Of a stretch of DNA of 40,171 nt, positions 17,494 to 28,736 are shown one piece after another. The notes beneath the pieces are model-generated. The model worked only from the letters and a program-made list of their open reading frames with translations. It ran no database searches and had not been told where the DNA came from. A program made the translations under genes and the position numbers. The stretch lies in the NCBI GenBank assembly GCA_017642445.1, contig JAGCPA010000009.1, positions 1-40,171 on the forward strand, read 5' to 3'. This DNA comes from Spirochaetia bacterium (GTDB taxonomy: Bacteria; Spirochaetota; Spirochaetia; CADAEX01). Position 1 is the first letter of the stretch. Each line of letters opens with the position of its first letter.

Positions 17494-19010
17494 TCTGCCT
17501 CGCTCTCGCTGCTTATCTTGGATTTATTCAGCGCGTTCAGATATGCCTTGGCACTTGCCTCCAGAATGTTGGTGGAAGCACCTTTTCCAGAGAATTTCTT
17601 TCCATCCACATTGATGATGACCGAAGCCTCTCCGACTGCCAGACGGCTTGGGCTTACTGCCTGGATAAGGAACTCCTCAAGCACAGCGTGGAGTCCGGTC
17701 ACCCGGTCTATGGCGTTGAACACAGCAGAAATAGGTCCGTCGCCGATAGCTGCCTCCTGCTTTGTCCCGTTGGCATCCTCTATCTCAACAGTTGCGGTAG
17801 ATATTCCTGAGTTGCCTGACAGGATGCTGAAGTATTTCATCCGCATTGTGTCGGTCTTCTTTCCCAGCTCGTCGTTTACGATTGCTATGATATCCTCATC
17901 ATAGACCTCGGTCTTGCTGTCTGCTGTCTTGAGCAGGATAGGATAGATCTTCTTGAATTCGTCGGAGGTGAGCTTGAATCCCAGCTGCCGCACCCGTTTC
18001 TTGAATCCGCTTATGCCTGAGTGGCGTCCCAGGACTATATCGTTGTGGTCGCGGCCTATGCTTTCGGGGGACATGATCTCGTAAGTCTCGCGGTTCTTTA
18101 TAACTCCGTCCTGATGGATACCTGCCTCGTGGGCAAAGATGTTCTCGCCCACCACCGGCTTGTTCTTCGGAACAGGGTAGTTGATGGTGTTTGCCACCAG
18201 CCTTGAAGTGTTGTAGATCTGCTTTGTGTTGATTCCGGTCGAGAAGTGGAGCAGGTCCTTGCGCACGCTGAATACCATGGCCAGTTCTTCAAGAGAAGCA
18301 TTTCCGGCTCTTTCCCCGATTCCGTTCACTGTCACCTCGGCCTGACGTGCGCCTGCCTGGATGCCTGAAATTGTGTTTGCTATTGCCAGTCCCATGTCAT
18401 TGTGACAGTGGACTGAGAGGATAACCTTGTCGATGTTCGGCACATTGTTCTTTATAGCTTGGATAAGTGCATAGAATTCAGACGGGGTGGTGTAGCCCAC
18501 TGTGTCTGGGATATTGATGATCCTTGCTCCTGCGTTAATGACTTTTTCCAGTACTCTGAAGAGAAACTCCGGGTTGCTCCGTGTTGCATCTTCTGGGGAG
18601 AACTCCACCTGATCGGTGAATCTGCGGGCATAGCGGACCGCCTTGGCTGCCATGGAAAGGACTTCATCCTCCCTCTTCTTGAGCTTGTACATCATGTGGA
18701 TGGGGGAGGTTGCGATAAAGGTATGGATAAGTGGATTTGCCGCACCTTTGAGAGCCTCGACAGCGGCGTCTATATCGGCAGGGAGTGCCCTGGCAAGGGC
18801 AGAGACACCGGTAGTGCGCACATTCTCGGCAATCAGCTTGACTGCCTTCATCTGCACAGGTGATGAGACCGGAAAACCTGCCTCTATGTTGTCCACACCC
18901 AGCTTTGCCAGCTGCTCTGCAATGTCCAGTTTCTGCTCTGGGCTCATAGCTGCGCCGGGGGCCTGTTCGCCGTCCCTGAGTGTGGTGTCAAAAATCCTTA
19001 TTCTTTCCAT
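17490..19010 (-). CDS. leuA: 2-isopropylmalate synthase
   Basis: First committed enzyme of leucine synthesis, joining 2-ketoisovalerate and acetyl-CoA. The 506 aa hold the DRE motif IFDTTLRDGEQAPGAAM (residues about 6-22), the metal-binding HCHNDMGLA (about 201-209), NGIGERAGNASLEE (about 229-242), and a C-terminal LeuA allosteric domain ending AKAYLNALNKS. It heads a minus-strand transcript with cimA. GAGGATATT precedes the ATG. leuB, leuC and leuD are not in this window. There is no leader peptide or T-box ahead of it; the space to the divergent rlpA-like gene is only 56 bases. Confidence 0.94.
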   Translation of the reverse strand: MERIRIFDTTLRDGEQAPGAAMSPEQKLDIAEQLAKLGVDNIEAGFPVSSPVQMKAVKLIAENVRTTGVSALARALPADIDAAVEALKGAANPLIHTFIATSPIHMMYKLKKREDEVLSMAAKAVRYARRFTDQVEFSPEDATRSNPEFLFRVLEKVINAGARIINIPDTVGYTTPSEFYALIQAIKNNVPNIDKVILSVHCHNDMGLAIANTISGIQAGARQAEVTVNGIGERAGNASLEELAMVFSVRKDLLHFSTGINTKQIYNTSRLVANTINYPVPKNKPVVGENIFAHEAGIHQDGVIKNRETYEIMSPESIGRDHNDIVLGRHSGISGFKKRVRQLGFKLTSDEFKKIYPILLKTADSKTEVYDEDIIAIVNDELGKKTDTMRMKYFSILSGNSGISTATVEIEDANGTKQEAAIGDGPISAVFNAIDRVTGLHAVLEEFLIQAVSPSRLAVGEASVIINVDGKKFSGKGASTNILEASAKAYLNALNKSKISSESEAE

Positions 19011-19021
19011 AATATCCTCGC

Positions 19022-19050
19022 TTGTTAAAAAGCGGTTTTTGCTTTATACT
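19022..19050 (+). promoter_or_regulatory. promoter of the rlpA-ligA operon
   Basis: TTGTTA (19022-19027), 17 bases, TATACT (19045-19050), 16 bases ahead of the ATG at 19067. It overlaps the divergent leuA promoter region, so the two may compete. Confidence 0.55.
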
Positions 19051-19066
19051 ATTATCGGAGAGTTAT

Positions 19067-19079
<13 letters not shown>
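19051..19079 (-). promoter_or_regulatory. promoter of leuA-cimA
   Basis: On the minus strand TTGATT (19074-19079), 17 bases, GATAAT (19051-19056), about 40 bases ahead of leuA. The -35 lies inside the first codons of the rlpA-like gene. Confidence 0.45.
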
Positions 19080-21999
<2,920 letters not shown>

Positions 22000-22044
22000 A
22001 AATCTTTCTGTTAGGACTTACAATTCAATCAAGAGGATACTACT

Positions 22045-22776
22045 ATGGATGAACAGCTTTATCAGGAGATTAAAGGAAATATAGATCAGGTTCTGGAGCA
22101 GCTTGCCGCTTCTGCGGCACGGGCTGGCCGCAAGGAGAGCGATGTGCGCCTTATGTGTGTCACCAAGACCAAACCTTTTGAATATGTAGATGCTGCATAT
22201 AGGGCAGGGCAGCGTCTTTTCGGCGAGAACCGGGTGAACGAGCTTTCCGAGAAGTTTGCCAACTTCTACTCCGACGGCGAGGTGCACCTTATAGGACATC
22301 TGCAGCGGAACAAGGCCAAGGATGCGGTGAAATATGCATCTTCCATCGATTCCATCGACAAGTTCGAGACAGCTGCCGCAGTGAACAAATACTGCCAGGA
22401 ATTCAATAAGAAAATCGATATTCTCCTTGAGTACAATACAGCAGAAGAGGCCTCAAAAAGCGGATTCACATCCGAGGATGATTTCTTTGCGACAATCGAT
22501 AAAATCAGGGAGCTTCCAAATATCAACATCCGTGGTCTTATGACAGTAGGACCTCTCTATGCCGACCTTGCGACACAGGAAGGGCGCGATGCAGTACGCG
22601 GTGCTTTCCGCCATCTGGTCAAGCTTTTCAACGCAGTGGATGTACGTCACCCAGACCTTAAGATCAAGGAGCTTTCCATGGGAATGTCTTCCGATTTCGA
22701 CATTGCCATCGAAGAGGGATCCACTATAATCAGAATCGGAACCAAACTGTTTGGAGCGCGTCAGTACAATATATGA
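22045..22776 (+). CDS. YggS-family pyridoxal phosphate-binding protein (PLPBP)
   Basis: A 243-aa fold-type III PLP-binding protein involved in PLP homeostasis, with no proven catalytic activity in the family. The PLP lysine is K41 in MCVTKTKP. Further family marks are FGENRVNEL (about residues 60-68), HLIGHLQRNKAKDAV (about 84-98) and the C-terminal LSMGMSSDFDIAIEEGSTIIRIGTK-type block, whose Ser/Met loop binds the cofactor phosphate. GAGG lies ten bases ahead of the ATG. It overlaps the next gene by 4 bases. Confidence 0.94.
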   Translation: MDEQLYQEIKGNIDQVLEQLAASAARAGRKESDVRLMCVTKTKPFEYVDAAYRAGQRLFGENRVNELSEKFANFYSDGEVHLIGHLQRNKAKDAVKYASSIDSIDKFETAAAVNKYCQEFNKKIDILLEYNTAEEASKSGFTSEDDFFATIDKIRELPNINIRGLMTVGPLYADLATQEGRDAVRGAFRHLVKLFNAVDVRHPDLKIKELSMGMSSDFDIAIEEGSTIIRIGTKLFGARQYNI

Positions 22777-23246
22777 GAAGGACTCTGGCGCTGCTGCTTA
22801 TTCTTCTGTTATCTCTGCCTGCAGGTCTCTTCGGAGCCGACAGCAAGTCGGGAAGCAGTACGAAGGATGAGCTTGAGGATGTCTATCCAGACCTCCTGCC
22901 GGAACCCTATGACCCCGATGAATACCCGGCCTGGACCAAGAAGCTCCGCCGTGCCACAGTTGTATTTGTAGGAAGCTATCCGCTCTCTGTATTCTTCACT
23001 AAGCTGGGAATGGATTTCTACACCTGGGGATATCATGACTTCAGTTCTGAATATTCTCCCGCTATCTTGGGAGGTGGCGGCGACAAGAGCCGGAAGATGT
23101 CCACAAACGAGATCAAGAAGGTGACCCTGGCGGCCCTGGCTGTCTCCGGGTGTGTGACACTGGCTGACTTTATCATCCAGGAGATAAAGGAAAACAAGAA
23201 GGCCAAGGCAGCGAAAAGAAATGGAAAAAATCGAACTGACAGTTGA
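22773..23246 (+). CDS. conserved-looking exported protein, unknown function
   Basis: A 157-aa protein with an N-terminal signal peptide (residues 1-21, ending GLFG-AD). It continues with an acidic, proline-rich stretch (about 30-55), one hydrophobic segment (RATVVFVGSYPLSVFFTKLG, about 60-79) and a second (VTLAALAVSGCVTLADFIIQ, about 120-139), then a Lys-rich tail. This suggests an inner-membrane-anchored protein with two segments after the signal. I recognise no family. The ATG overlaps the yggS stop, and its 3' end overlaps rluD by 26 bases, so it is embedded in the operon. Confidence 0.75.
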   Translation: MRRTLALLLILLLSLPAGLFGADSKSGSSTKDELEDVYPDLLPEPYDPDEYPAWTKKLRRATVVFVGSYPLSVFFTKLGMDFYTWGYHDFSSEYSPAILGGGGDKSRKMSTNEIKKVTLAALAVSGCVTLADFIIQEIKENKKAKAAKRNGKNRTDS

Positions 23247-24144
23247 GCCCCTGGAATCTCCCATCAGGGCCGACCGCTATATAGCTGAACATGCCGGGAT
23301 AAGCCGCAGCCGTCTTAAAGGGGAGTGCACATTAAGAATCAATGGAAAGGAAGCCAAGCTCTCAAAAAATGTCTCCGAAGGAGATGTTATAAGCCTTGAG
23401 ATTGCCGAGGTCAGGGGGCCTGAGGATATCGAGCCCCAGAAGATGGATCTGGATATAATCTACGAGGATGACAATGTGATAGTGCTGAACAAGGTTCAGG
23501 GGATGGTTGTCCATCCTGCGGCCGGCAACTTTCAGGGAACCCTTGTGAACGGCCTTCTTGATTATGTCTCAGGCATCGAGGAGGAGTTTGATGATGATAC
23601 TGTGCGCCCCGGCATTGTCCACAGGCTGGACAAGGATACATCAGGGGTCATAATCATAGCCAAGAATCCAGAGACCCACGAGTTTCTCTCCAGACAGTTC
23701 CGGGACAAGGTGACCCGGAAAACCTATATAGCAATAGTGCGGGGCAGGATGCCTAAAAAGCATGACATAATCGACACCTACATAGTCCGTGACCGGCAGA
23801 ACAGGAAGAAGTTCACTGTCCCTTCCGGACCCAAGGGGAAGCAGGCTGTGACCGAATATCAGGTTGAGAAAGAGTTCGGCAGCTACACATTCTTAAGCCT
23901 TTTCCCACATACCGGGCGTACCCATCAGCTCCGGGTCCACATGCAGCACCTGAATGCCCCTATTCTGGGCGACCCTGTCTATTCCCGGGCCGACAGCAGG
24001 TTCCCCGATGCCACATTGATGCTCCATGCCTCAAGCCTTGAGATATTTATCCCCGGCGTCGAGACCAAGATGATGTTCTGCGCCCCTATGCCTGAGCGTT
24101 TCAGGCAGGTGCTGGAGCAGCTTTCAGATGGAGCGGCCTTATGA
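23221..24144 (+). CDS. RluD-family 23S rRNA pseudouridine synthase
   Basis: A 307-aa RluA/RluD-type enzyme. The N-terminal S4 RNA-binding domain (about residues 15-65, RADRYIAEHAGISRSRLKG) precedes the catalytic domain with HRLDKDTSGV at 134-143, whose D137 is the invariant catalytic Asp. HTGRTHQLRVHM (about 239-250) and DPVYS complete the family motifs. The S4 plus catalytic layout and length match RluD, which modifies 23S rRNA helix 69, but RluC/RluA-like specificity cannot be excluded. AAGAAATGG precedes the start. The start lies inside the previous gene and the stop overlaps the next ATG by 4 bases. Confidence 0.9.
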   Translation: MEKIELTVEPLESPIRADRYIAEHAGISRSRLKGECTLRINGKEAKLSKNVSEGDVISLEIAEVRGPEDIEPQKMDLDIIYEDDNVIVLNKVQGMVVHPAAGNFQGTLVNGLLDYVSGIEEEFDDDTVRPGIVHRLDKDTSGVIIIAKNPETHEFLSRQFRDKVTRKTYIAIVRGRMPKKHDIIDTYIVRDRQNRKKFTVPSGPKGKQAVTEYQVEKEFGSYTFLSLFPHTGRTHQLRVHMQHLNAPILGDPVYSRADSRFPDATLMLHASSLEIFIPGVETKMMFCAPMPERFRQVLEQLSDGAAL

Positions 24145-24704
24145 ACCTGTTCACCATATTCCAGCCCTACGAAGTGACCAACACCTACCTGCTGCATCAG
24201 GACGGAGAAAGGAATGCAGTTATAGTGGACCCGGGGCGCTTTGACCTGGATCTGCTTAACCTGGTGGAAGACCATAACCTCTACATCTCCCATGTCCTCC
24301 TGACCCATTCCCACATAAACCACACACATGGCATTCCGACCCTCATGAAGATTTATGATGCCGAGATCCACAGCATGAGAAGCCCGATCCTTGGCTTCAA
24401 GAGCACTCTTATAACCGGTGAGACCACTTTCAGCATCAGCGGCATGGAGGTGCGGGCTATCCCTGTACCCGGCCACTCCGACGACTCTGTCATCTATATA
24501 ATAGAAAACATGCTTTTCACGGGCGACACCCTTATGGCCGGCTACACAGGGCAGACTGCCGGGCTTTCTGAGCAGAAGGCCATGACAGCCCTTATCCGAC
24601 GGAAGATATTCGGCCTGGATGGAGAGTATCTCCTTCTGCCTGGTCATGGATCCCCGTCTACACTGAGTGCAGAAAAGAAGAGCAACCTCCTGCTTCAGGA
24701 ATAA
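24141..24704 (+). CDS. metallo-beta-lactamase-fold protein with altered metal motif
   Basis: A 187-aa glyoxalase II-like MBL-fold protein. The fold is recognisable from VDPG (about residues 28-31), THSHINHTHG (about 54-63), VPGHSDDSV (about 112-120), FTGDTLMAG (about 128-136) and LLPGHGSPST (about 169-178). The usual HxHxDH is here HSHINH: Asp is replaced by Asn (codon AAC), which removes the Asp that normally binds the second metal and activates water. The other His and Asp ligands seem present, so it could bind one metal, have a different activity, or be non-catalytic. It is the last gene of the rlpA-ligA-rluD operon. Confidence 0.82.
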   Translation: MNLFTIFQPYEVTNTYLLHQDGERNAVIVDPGRFDLDLLNLVEDHNLYISHVLLTHSHINHTHGIPTLMKIYDAEIHSMRSPILGFKSTLITGETTFSISGMEVRAIPVPGHSDDSVIYIIENMLFTGDTLMAGYTGQTAGLSEQKAMTALIRRKIFGLDGEYLLLPGHGSPSTLSAEKKSNLLLQE

Positions 24705-24850
24705 GAACTATAATTTTTTCTTATAGAAAAATCCCCATTTCACCTCATTTCTGTCGTAAATGTGTAAAATCTCCAACTTTTTTATAATGTTTTGTTATCA
24801 CTTTTTGCAGTTTTATCATAAGATTTTATTATGCAAACTATAAGTTTTCA

Positions 24851-24884
24851 TTGACAAAAGCTCCCCTTGGGTTGAAATTATAAT
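24851..24884 (+). promoter_or_regulatory. possible promoter of the TAXI receptor gene
   Basis: A full TTGACA (24851-24856) and a full TATAAT (24879-24884) lie upstream of the ATG, but 22 bases apart, too far for ordinary sigma70 use; a regulator or another pairing may be involved. The 203-base gap from 24705 is strongly AT-rich, with dyad CATAA-N7-TTATG (24817-24833). No riboswitch is recognised. Confidence 0.3.
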
Positions 24885-24907
24885 TAACAAATCTTTAGGA
24901 GGAAATT

Positions 24908-25909
24908 ATGAAAAAAACATTGGTTGTTCTCTTCCTTATCCTTTGTATTTTACTAGTTTCTGAGACAGCATTCGCCAAAGGAAAATCGGAAGGAGATTTC
25001 AAGGCAGTAATGGGAAGTTCCAGCTTGGGTGGAACTTGGTATTCCTGTGCTTGTAAGATCGGCGCAGTAGCAGAGCAGTATGAAGGTTTGAATATCACAG
25101 TTCAGGCTACAGGAGGTGGAGCAGAGAACATCCGCCTTATGGCTCAGAACGAGGCTCAGCTTGGACTGGCAGAGCCAAGTATCGCTTCATACGCATATAA
25201 TGCTACAAGCATTTTCGAGGGAGATCCGCACAAGGATATCCGCTTCATCACAGACTTGTATCCAAACGCACTCTGCGCTATGGTAATGAAGAGCGGCGAC
25301 ATCAAGACATTCGAGGACCTCAAGACCCCTGCAGGCGGAAAGAAGAAAGGTTTCTGCTTCGGATCACCAGGCTCCGGGGACGAGCTGGTATGGATCGAGG
25401 CTCTTTCCGGCTTCGGAATCACCAAGGATATGCTGGACTGGAGACCACTCTCACACTCCGAGCGTGTAACAGCTTTCAAGGACCGCCAGCTTGAGTGCTT
25501 GGGCTATGCAACTGCACAGCCATCAGGCTCAATCATGGAGGCATCTGCTCAGACACCTATCCGGCTGCTTGCTATCGGCGGCAAAGACCGGGAGAAGATT
25601 CTGAAAGACTATCCATGGTATGATCCGTATACAATCAAGGCTGGAATGTACAATGGCGTTGACGAGCCGGTTGAGACTATCAGTATCGGTGGCTACGTAA
25701 TCGTAAACAAAGATGTTCCAGAAGAATTTGTATACAAGATTCTCAAGGCTATGTACAGCCCAGAAGGTCTTGCTCAGGTACAGGGAGTTTCTGCAGGAAC
25801 AAAGGCTGTAAGCCTGGAGACTGCTCTTGGCGGAAACAAGGATGGAAAGATTCTTCCATTCCACCCAGGTGCTACAAAGTTCTATAAAGAAGTTGGCATG
25901 ATTAAGTGA
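24908..25909 (+). CDS. TRAP transporter solute receptor, TAXI family
   Basis: A 333-aa periplasmic binding protein. The signal peptide is residues 1-23 (ending SETAFA-KG). The mature protein begins with the TAXI pattern MGSSSLGGTWYSCACKIGAV, followed by ATGGGAENIRLMAQNEAQLG (about 62-81) and the later FGSPGSGDELVWIEALSGFG (about 158-177). TAXI receptors capture small acids, including glutamate-like and 2-oxo acids, and pass them to a fused DctQM permease; the ligand here is unknown. No permease gene is in the window, so this is an orphan or depends on a distant one. TTAGGAGG precedes the ATG. A hairpin separates it from the next gene, as is common after binding-protein genes. Confidence 0.9.
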   Translation: MKKTLVVLFLILCILLVSETAFAKGKSEGDFKAVMGSSSLGGTWYSCACKIGAVAEQYEGLNITVQATGGGAENIRLMAQNEAQLGLAEPSIASYAYNATSIFEGDPHKDIRFITDLYPNALCAMVMKSGDIKTFEDLKTPAGGKKKGFCFGSPGSGDELVWIEALSGFGITKDMLDWRPLSHSERVTAFKDRQLECLGYATAQPSGSIMEASAQTPIRLLAIGGKDREKILKDYPWYDPYTIKAGMYNGVDEPVETISIGGYVIVNKDVPEEFVYKILKAMYSPEGLAQVQGVSAGTKAVSLETALGGNKDGKILPFHPGATKFYKEVGMIK

Positions 25910-25913
25910 TAAG

Positions 25914-25939
25914 TCGCCTTATGGGAAACCATAAGGTGA
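25914..25939 (+). terminator. hairpin between receptor and dehydrogenase genes
   Basis: TCGCCTTATGG and CCATAAGGTGA pair over 11 bases (one G-U) around a GAAA loop. A weak TTTGAT follows, not a strong T run. It probably protects the receptor mRNA or partly terminates, lowering expression of the next gene. Confidence 0.6.
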
Positions 25940-25983
25940 TTTGATAAAATCTATAACGGAAGTTAATTAAGGAGGCAGAAAGA

Positions 25984-27180
25984 ATGGGAAAGAAATTATT
26001 TGTATTGGGAGCAGGTAATATTTGCGGCTGGTCTCTCAGAACTGTTTCAAAGCTTACAGATAATAGTCTTTTCGAAAAAATCACAATCGGCGACATCAAT
26101 GTGGAGGGTGCCAACAAGCTGAAGGATGAGCTTAAGGATCCGAGAATTGATGTAGTTAAAGTTGATATTGTCAATGACGAGGCTGGTGCTATTGAGAAGA
26201 TCAAAGGCTATGACCTGGTTATGGACGGCACCAAGATCAGTCTGAACGGAATCTCCACAAGAGTTATCCTCAAGGCAGGCTGTGATGGAATCAACCTGAA
26301 CGGAATCGGAGCTGAGTATCAGTACAGTGACGGTTTCAAGGAAATCGGAAAGATTATGGTTCCTGGCTTCGGAATGACCCCAGGTATGACAGACGCTATG
26401 GTACAGGCAGGATCTAAGCTGCTCGATAAGATCGACACAGTAAGAATCAGCCACTGTGCATACAGACCAATAGCTTATTCTCCATCCATCTTCGAGACAA
26501 CCTCAATGGAATATGACCCGGAGGATCCAGGAAGAATGGTATATGAGAATGGTGAATATAAACATGTTCCACCATTTGCAAGGGAAAGACTTATCCCGTC
26601 TCCTGCTCCTTATGGAGTGACTCCACAGTATATTATTCCTCATGCCGAGACCAGAACTGCAAAGCAGTGGCTCTGCAAGATCGGCAAGGAACCACGCCTT
26701 ATCGAGGTGCGCGGAACATGGCCACAGAAGAACATGCGGCTCATCAAGGCTCTCTATGAATGGGGCATCATGCAGAATGACACCTTTATCTGCGACGGCA
26801 AAGAGATGAAGATCATGGATGTTCTTGGCCAGTACCTGTATCAGAAGGAAGTTGGTCATACAACCGATTTCTACGGCTACTGCCTCTATATCCAGATGCT
26901 GGGCGAGCGGGACGGAAAGAAGTACGAGGAGGTATACTACCATACACACCCATCTTCTGACGGAAGCGTACCAGGATGGGAAGGACTCAATGCATACATC
27001 AGGAACGTAGGTACACCGATGGGTGCAGGTGCAATCCTCATTGCACAGGGCAAGAGCCATGGAACAGGCTGTGTAGTTCCAGAAGAGGCATTTGACTGCG
27101 AGGATGTATTCAGGATCTGTGAATCGACAGGCATCAAGGTACACCACACAGAAAGAGAGATTCCAGATTATAACTACTAA
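25984..27180 (+). CDS. saccharopine dehydrogenase-like NAD(P)-dependent oxidoreductase
   Basis: A 398-aa protein with an N-terminal Rossmann fold. The dinucleotide-binding motif is near the start (LFVLGAGNICGWSL, residues about 5-18; GxGxxG variant GAGNIC), followed by an acidic residue closing strand 2 (IGDIN, about 35-39). The arrangement, with DLVMDGTKISLN (about 76-87) and VPGFGMTPGMTDAM (about 121-134), matches the saccharopine/lysine/carboxynorspermidine dehydrogenase superfamily. The C-terminal half would form the substrate domain. The substrate is unknown; an amino acid or imino acid is likely. AAGGAGG precedes the ATG. It shares a transcript with the TAXI receptor and ends in a strong terminator, so it is not simply part of the eut operon. 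Confidence 0.8.
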   Translation: MGKKLFVLGAGNICGWSLRTVSKLTDNSLFEKITIGDINVEGANKLKDELKDPRIDVVKVDIVNDEAGAIEKIKGYDLVMDGTKISLNGISTRVILKAGCDGINLNGIGAEYQYSDGFKEIGKIMVPGFGMTPGMTDAMVQAGSKLLDKIDTVRISHCAYRPIAYSPSIFETTSMEYDPEDPGRMVYENGEYKHVPPFARERLIPSPAPYGVTPQYIIPHAETRTAKQWLCKIGKEPRLIEVRGTWPQKNMRLIKALYEWGIMQNDTFICDGKEMKIMDVLGQYLYQKEVGHTTDFYGYCLYIQMLGERDGKKYEEVYYHTHPSSDGSVPGWEGLNAYIRNVGTPMGAGAILIAQGKSHGTGCVVPEEAFDCEDVFRICESTGIKVHHTEREIPDYNY

Positions 27181-27202
27181 TTTTTCTCTCTAAAAAATAT
27201 CG

Positions 27203-27236
27203 GGCGGGTACAGCAAAAACTGTATCCGCCTTTTTT
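27203..27236 (+). terminator. strong terminator before the eut operon
   Basis: GGCGGGTACAG (27203-27213) pairs with CTGTATCCGCC (27220-27230) with one G-U, loop CAAAAA, then six T. It insulates eutA from the upstream pair. Confidence 0.9.
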
Positions 27237-27250
27237 CTTAAAAAAAGTAT

Positions 27251-27280
27251 TTGCAAAATATATATAAATAATGTTAATAT
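27251..27280 (+). promoter_or_regulatory. promoter of the eut operon
   Basis: TTGCAA (27251-27256), 17-18 bases, TTAATA or TAATAT (27274-27280). The Shine-Dalgarno GGGGAGGA (27287-27294) and ATG follow. The spacing leaves a leader of only about 12 bases, so there is no room for a riboswitch or an EutV-type antitermination hairpin. Confidence 0.55.
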
Positions 27281-27298
27281 ATCAGAAGGGGAGGAATA

Positions 27299-28726
27299 AT
27301 GTCTAAGATTCTGAGTGTCGGTATCGATATCGGCACTACTACAACTCAGGTTATTTTCAGCCGTATCACAATAGACAACACAGCCTCCTATTTCACTGTT
27401 CCCCGCATATCTGTCCTTGATAAGGAAATCATCTACCAGAGCCCTGTTTTCTTCACTCCCCTGAAACAGCAGGTGTTCATAGACGGTGACAAGGTCAGGG
27501 AGATAGTTGCAGCCGAGTTCCAGAAGGCTGGCTTTACGCCATCCCAGGTGGATACCGGCGCAGTGATAATCACAGGCGAGGCCGCCCGGAAGGAGAACTC
27601 CAAGACAGTGCTGGATACCCTCAGCGACTTTGCTGGGGATTTCGTGGTCTCCACCGCCGGACCCGACCTGGAATCGGTTATCTCGGGCAAGGGCAGCGGA
27701 GCGTATCAGTACAGCATCGACAACCTCTGCACAGTAGTCAACCTGGACATCGGCGGTGGGACCACCAACATAGCCCTCTTTGACAGCGGCAAGGTTACAG
27801 CCAAGACCTGCTACGACATCGGCGGCCGGCTTATCCGGCTGGACAGCGCCGGCACAATCCAGTACATAGCCCCCTCGGCCCAGCTTATTGCTGACAAGAT
27901 CGGGGTCAAGGTTGCAGTTGGAAGCCAGGGCAGCGAGGCAGAGCTTTCTAAGATAACCGATGCCATGGCTGATATTCTGGCCCAGTCGGTCGGTCTTAAG
28001 GAGTTTACTCCGCTGGCCGAGGCGGTGCGGACCAGGACCAGCAGCAAGGATATGCTGCGCCAGCCTATAGAGCGGATCTGCTTCTCCGGTGGAGTGGCAG
28101 ACTGTGTGAAGAGCACCTCGGATGATCTTTTCGCCTTCGGTGATATCGGAATTCTCCTGGGCCGCTCCATCCGCAGCAATCCGTACTTCGCAAAAGCCCG
28201 CCAGATAGAGGCCAGCCAGACTATCAGAGCCACTGTGGTGGGTGCCGGCACCTACACCATGAACCTGTCGGGCAGCACCATCTACTATTCCAGAGGTATC
28301 TTCCCACTCAAGAACACACCGGTCTACAAACTGCCGGCCGAGGTGGAGGATGCAATTTTCAAGGGAGATGCTGAGCCCCTTATGGAAGGGCTCAAGTGGT
28401 TCATCTCCCAGGCCAGCTCAAGCCAGATAATCCTGGCTGTGAAAGGGCCTCATAACCCGACATTCCAGACTTTGGAGCTGGCTGCCGGCTGTCTTATAAA
28501 GAGTGCCGATGCAGTGCTTCCACCAGAAGCGCCGCTTATTGTCATCTCGGAAGAGGATATTGCCAAAGCCCTTGGTATTGCTATGAGCAATGCCTCGGAT
28601 AAAAAACGGAAGATTGCCTCCATCGACAGCGTTAGCGTTGAGGATGGAGATTACTTAGATATCGGGAGCCCGCTTATGGACGGGCTTGTGGTTCCAGTCA
28701 TCGTTAAGACACTGCTTTTCGGATAA
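27299..28726 (+). CDS. eutA: ethanolamine ammonia-lyase reactivating factor
   Basis: ATPase-fold chaperone that removes damaged cobalamin from ethanolamine ammonia-lyase and lets intact adenosylcobalamin bind. The 475 aa have the actin/Hsp70-type phosphate loops: GIDIGTTTTQVIFS near the N-terminus (residues about 8-21) and NLDIGGGTTNIALFDSG (about 150-166), plus FSGGVADCV (about 263-271). Length and motif order agree with EutA. It is the first gene of the operon, 11 bases before eutB. Confidence 0.95.
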   Translation: MSKILSVGIDIGTTTTQVIFSRITIDNTASYFTVPRISVLDKEIIYQSPVFFTPLKQQVFIDGDKVREIVAAEFQKAGFTPSQVDTGAVIITGEAARKENSKTVLDTLSDFAGDFVVSTAGPDLESVISGKGSGAYQYSIDNLCTVVNLDIGGGTTNIALFDSGKVTAKTCYDIGGRLIRLDSAGTIQYIAPSAQLIADKIGVKVAVGSQGSEAELSKITDAMADILAQSVGLKEFTPLAEAVRTRTSSKDMLRQPIERICFSGGVADCVKSTSDDLFAFGDIGILLGRSIRSNPYFAKARQIEASQTIRATVVGAGTYTMNLSGSTIYYSRGIFPLKNTPVYKLPAEVEDAIFKGDAEPLMEGLKWFISQASSSQIILAVKGPHNPTFQTLELAAGCLIKSADAVLPPEAPLIVISEEDIAKALGIAMSNASDKKRKIASIDSVSVEDGDYLDIGSPLMDGLVVPVIVKTLLFG

Positions 28727-28736
28727 GGGGATAGAT

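Noticed and set aside
16585-17904. 439-codon plus-strand frame
   Set aside because: Antisense shadow spanning the cimA/leuA junction; both real genes have intact catalytic motifs.
24705-24744. Terminator after the MBL gene (CTATAA/TTATAG hairpin)
   Set aside because: The stem is six weak A-T-rich pairs and lacks a T run after it; it may be a chance dyad.
27181-27298. Cobalamin riboswitch or EutV-type hairpin ahead of eutA
   Set aside because: The gap is filled by the upstream terminator and a promoter that leaves only about a dozen leader bases; no B12-box-like sequence is seen.
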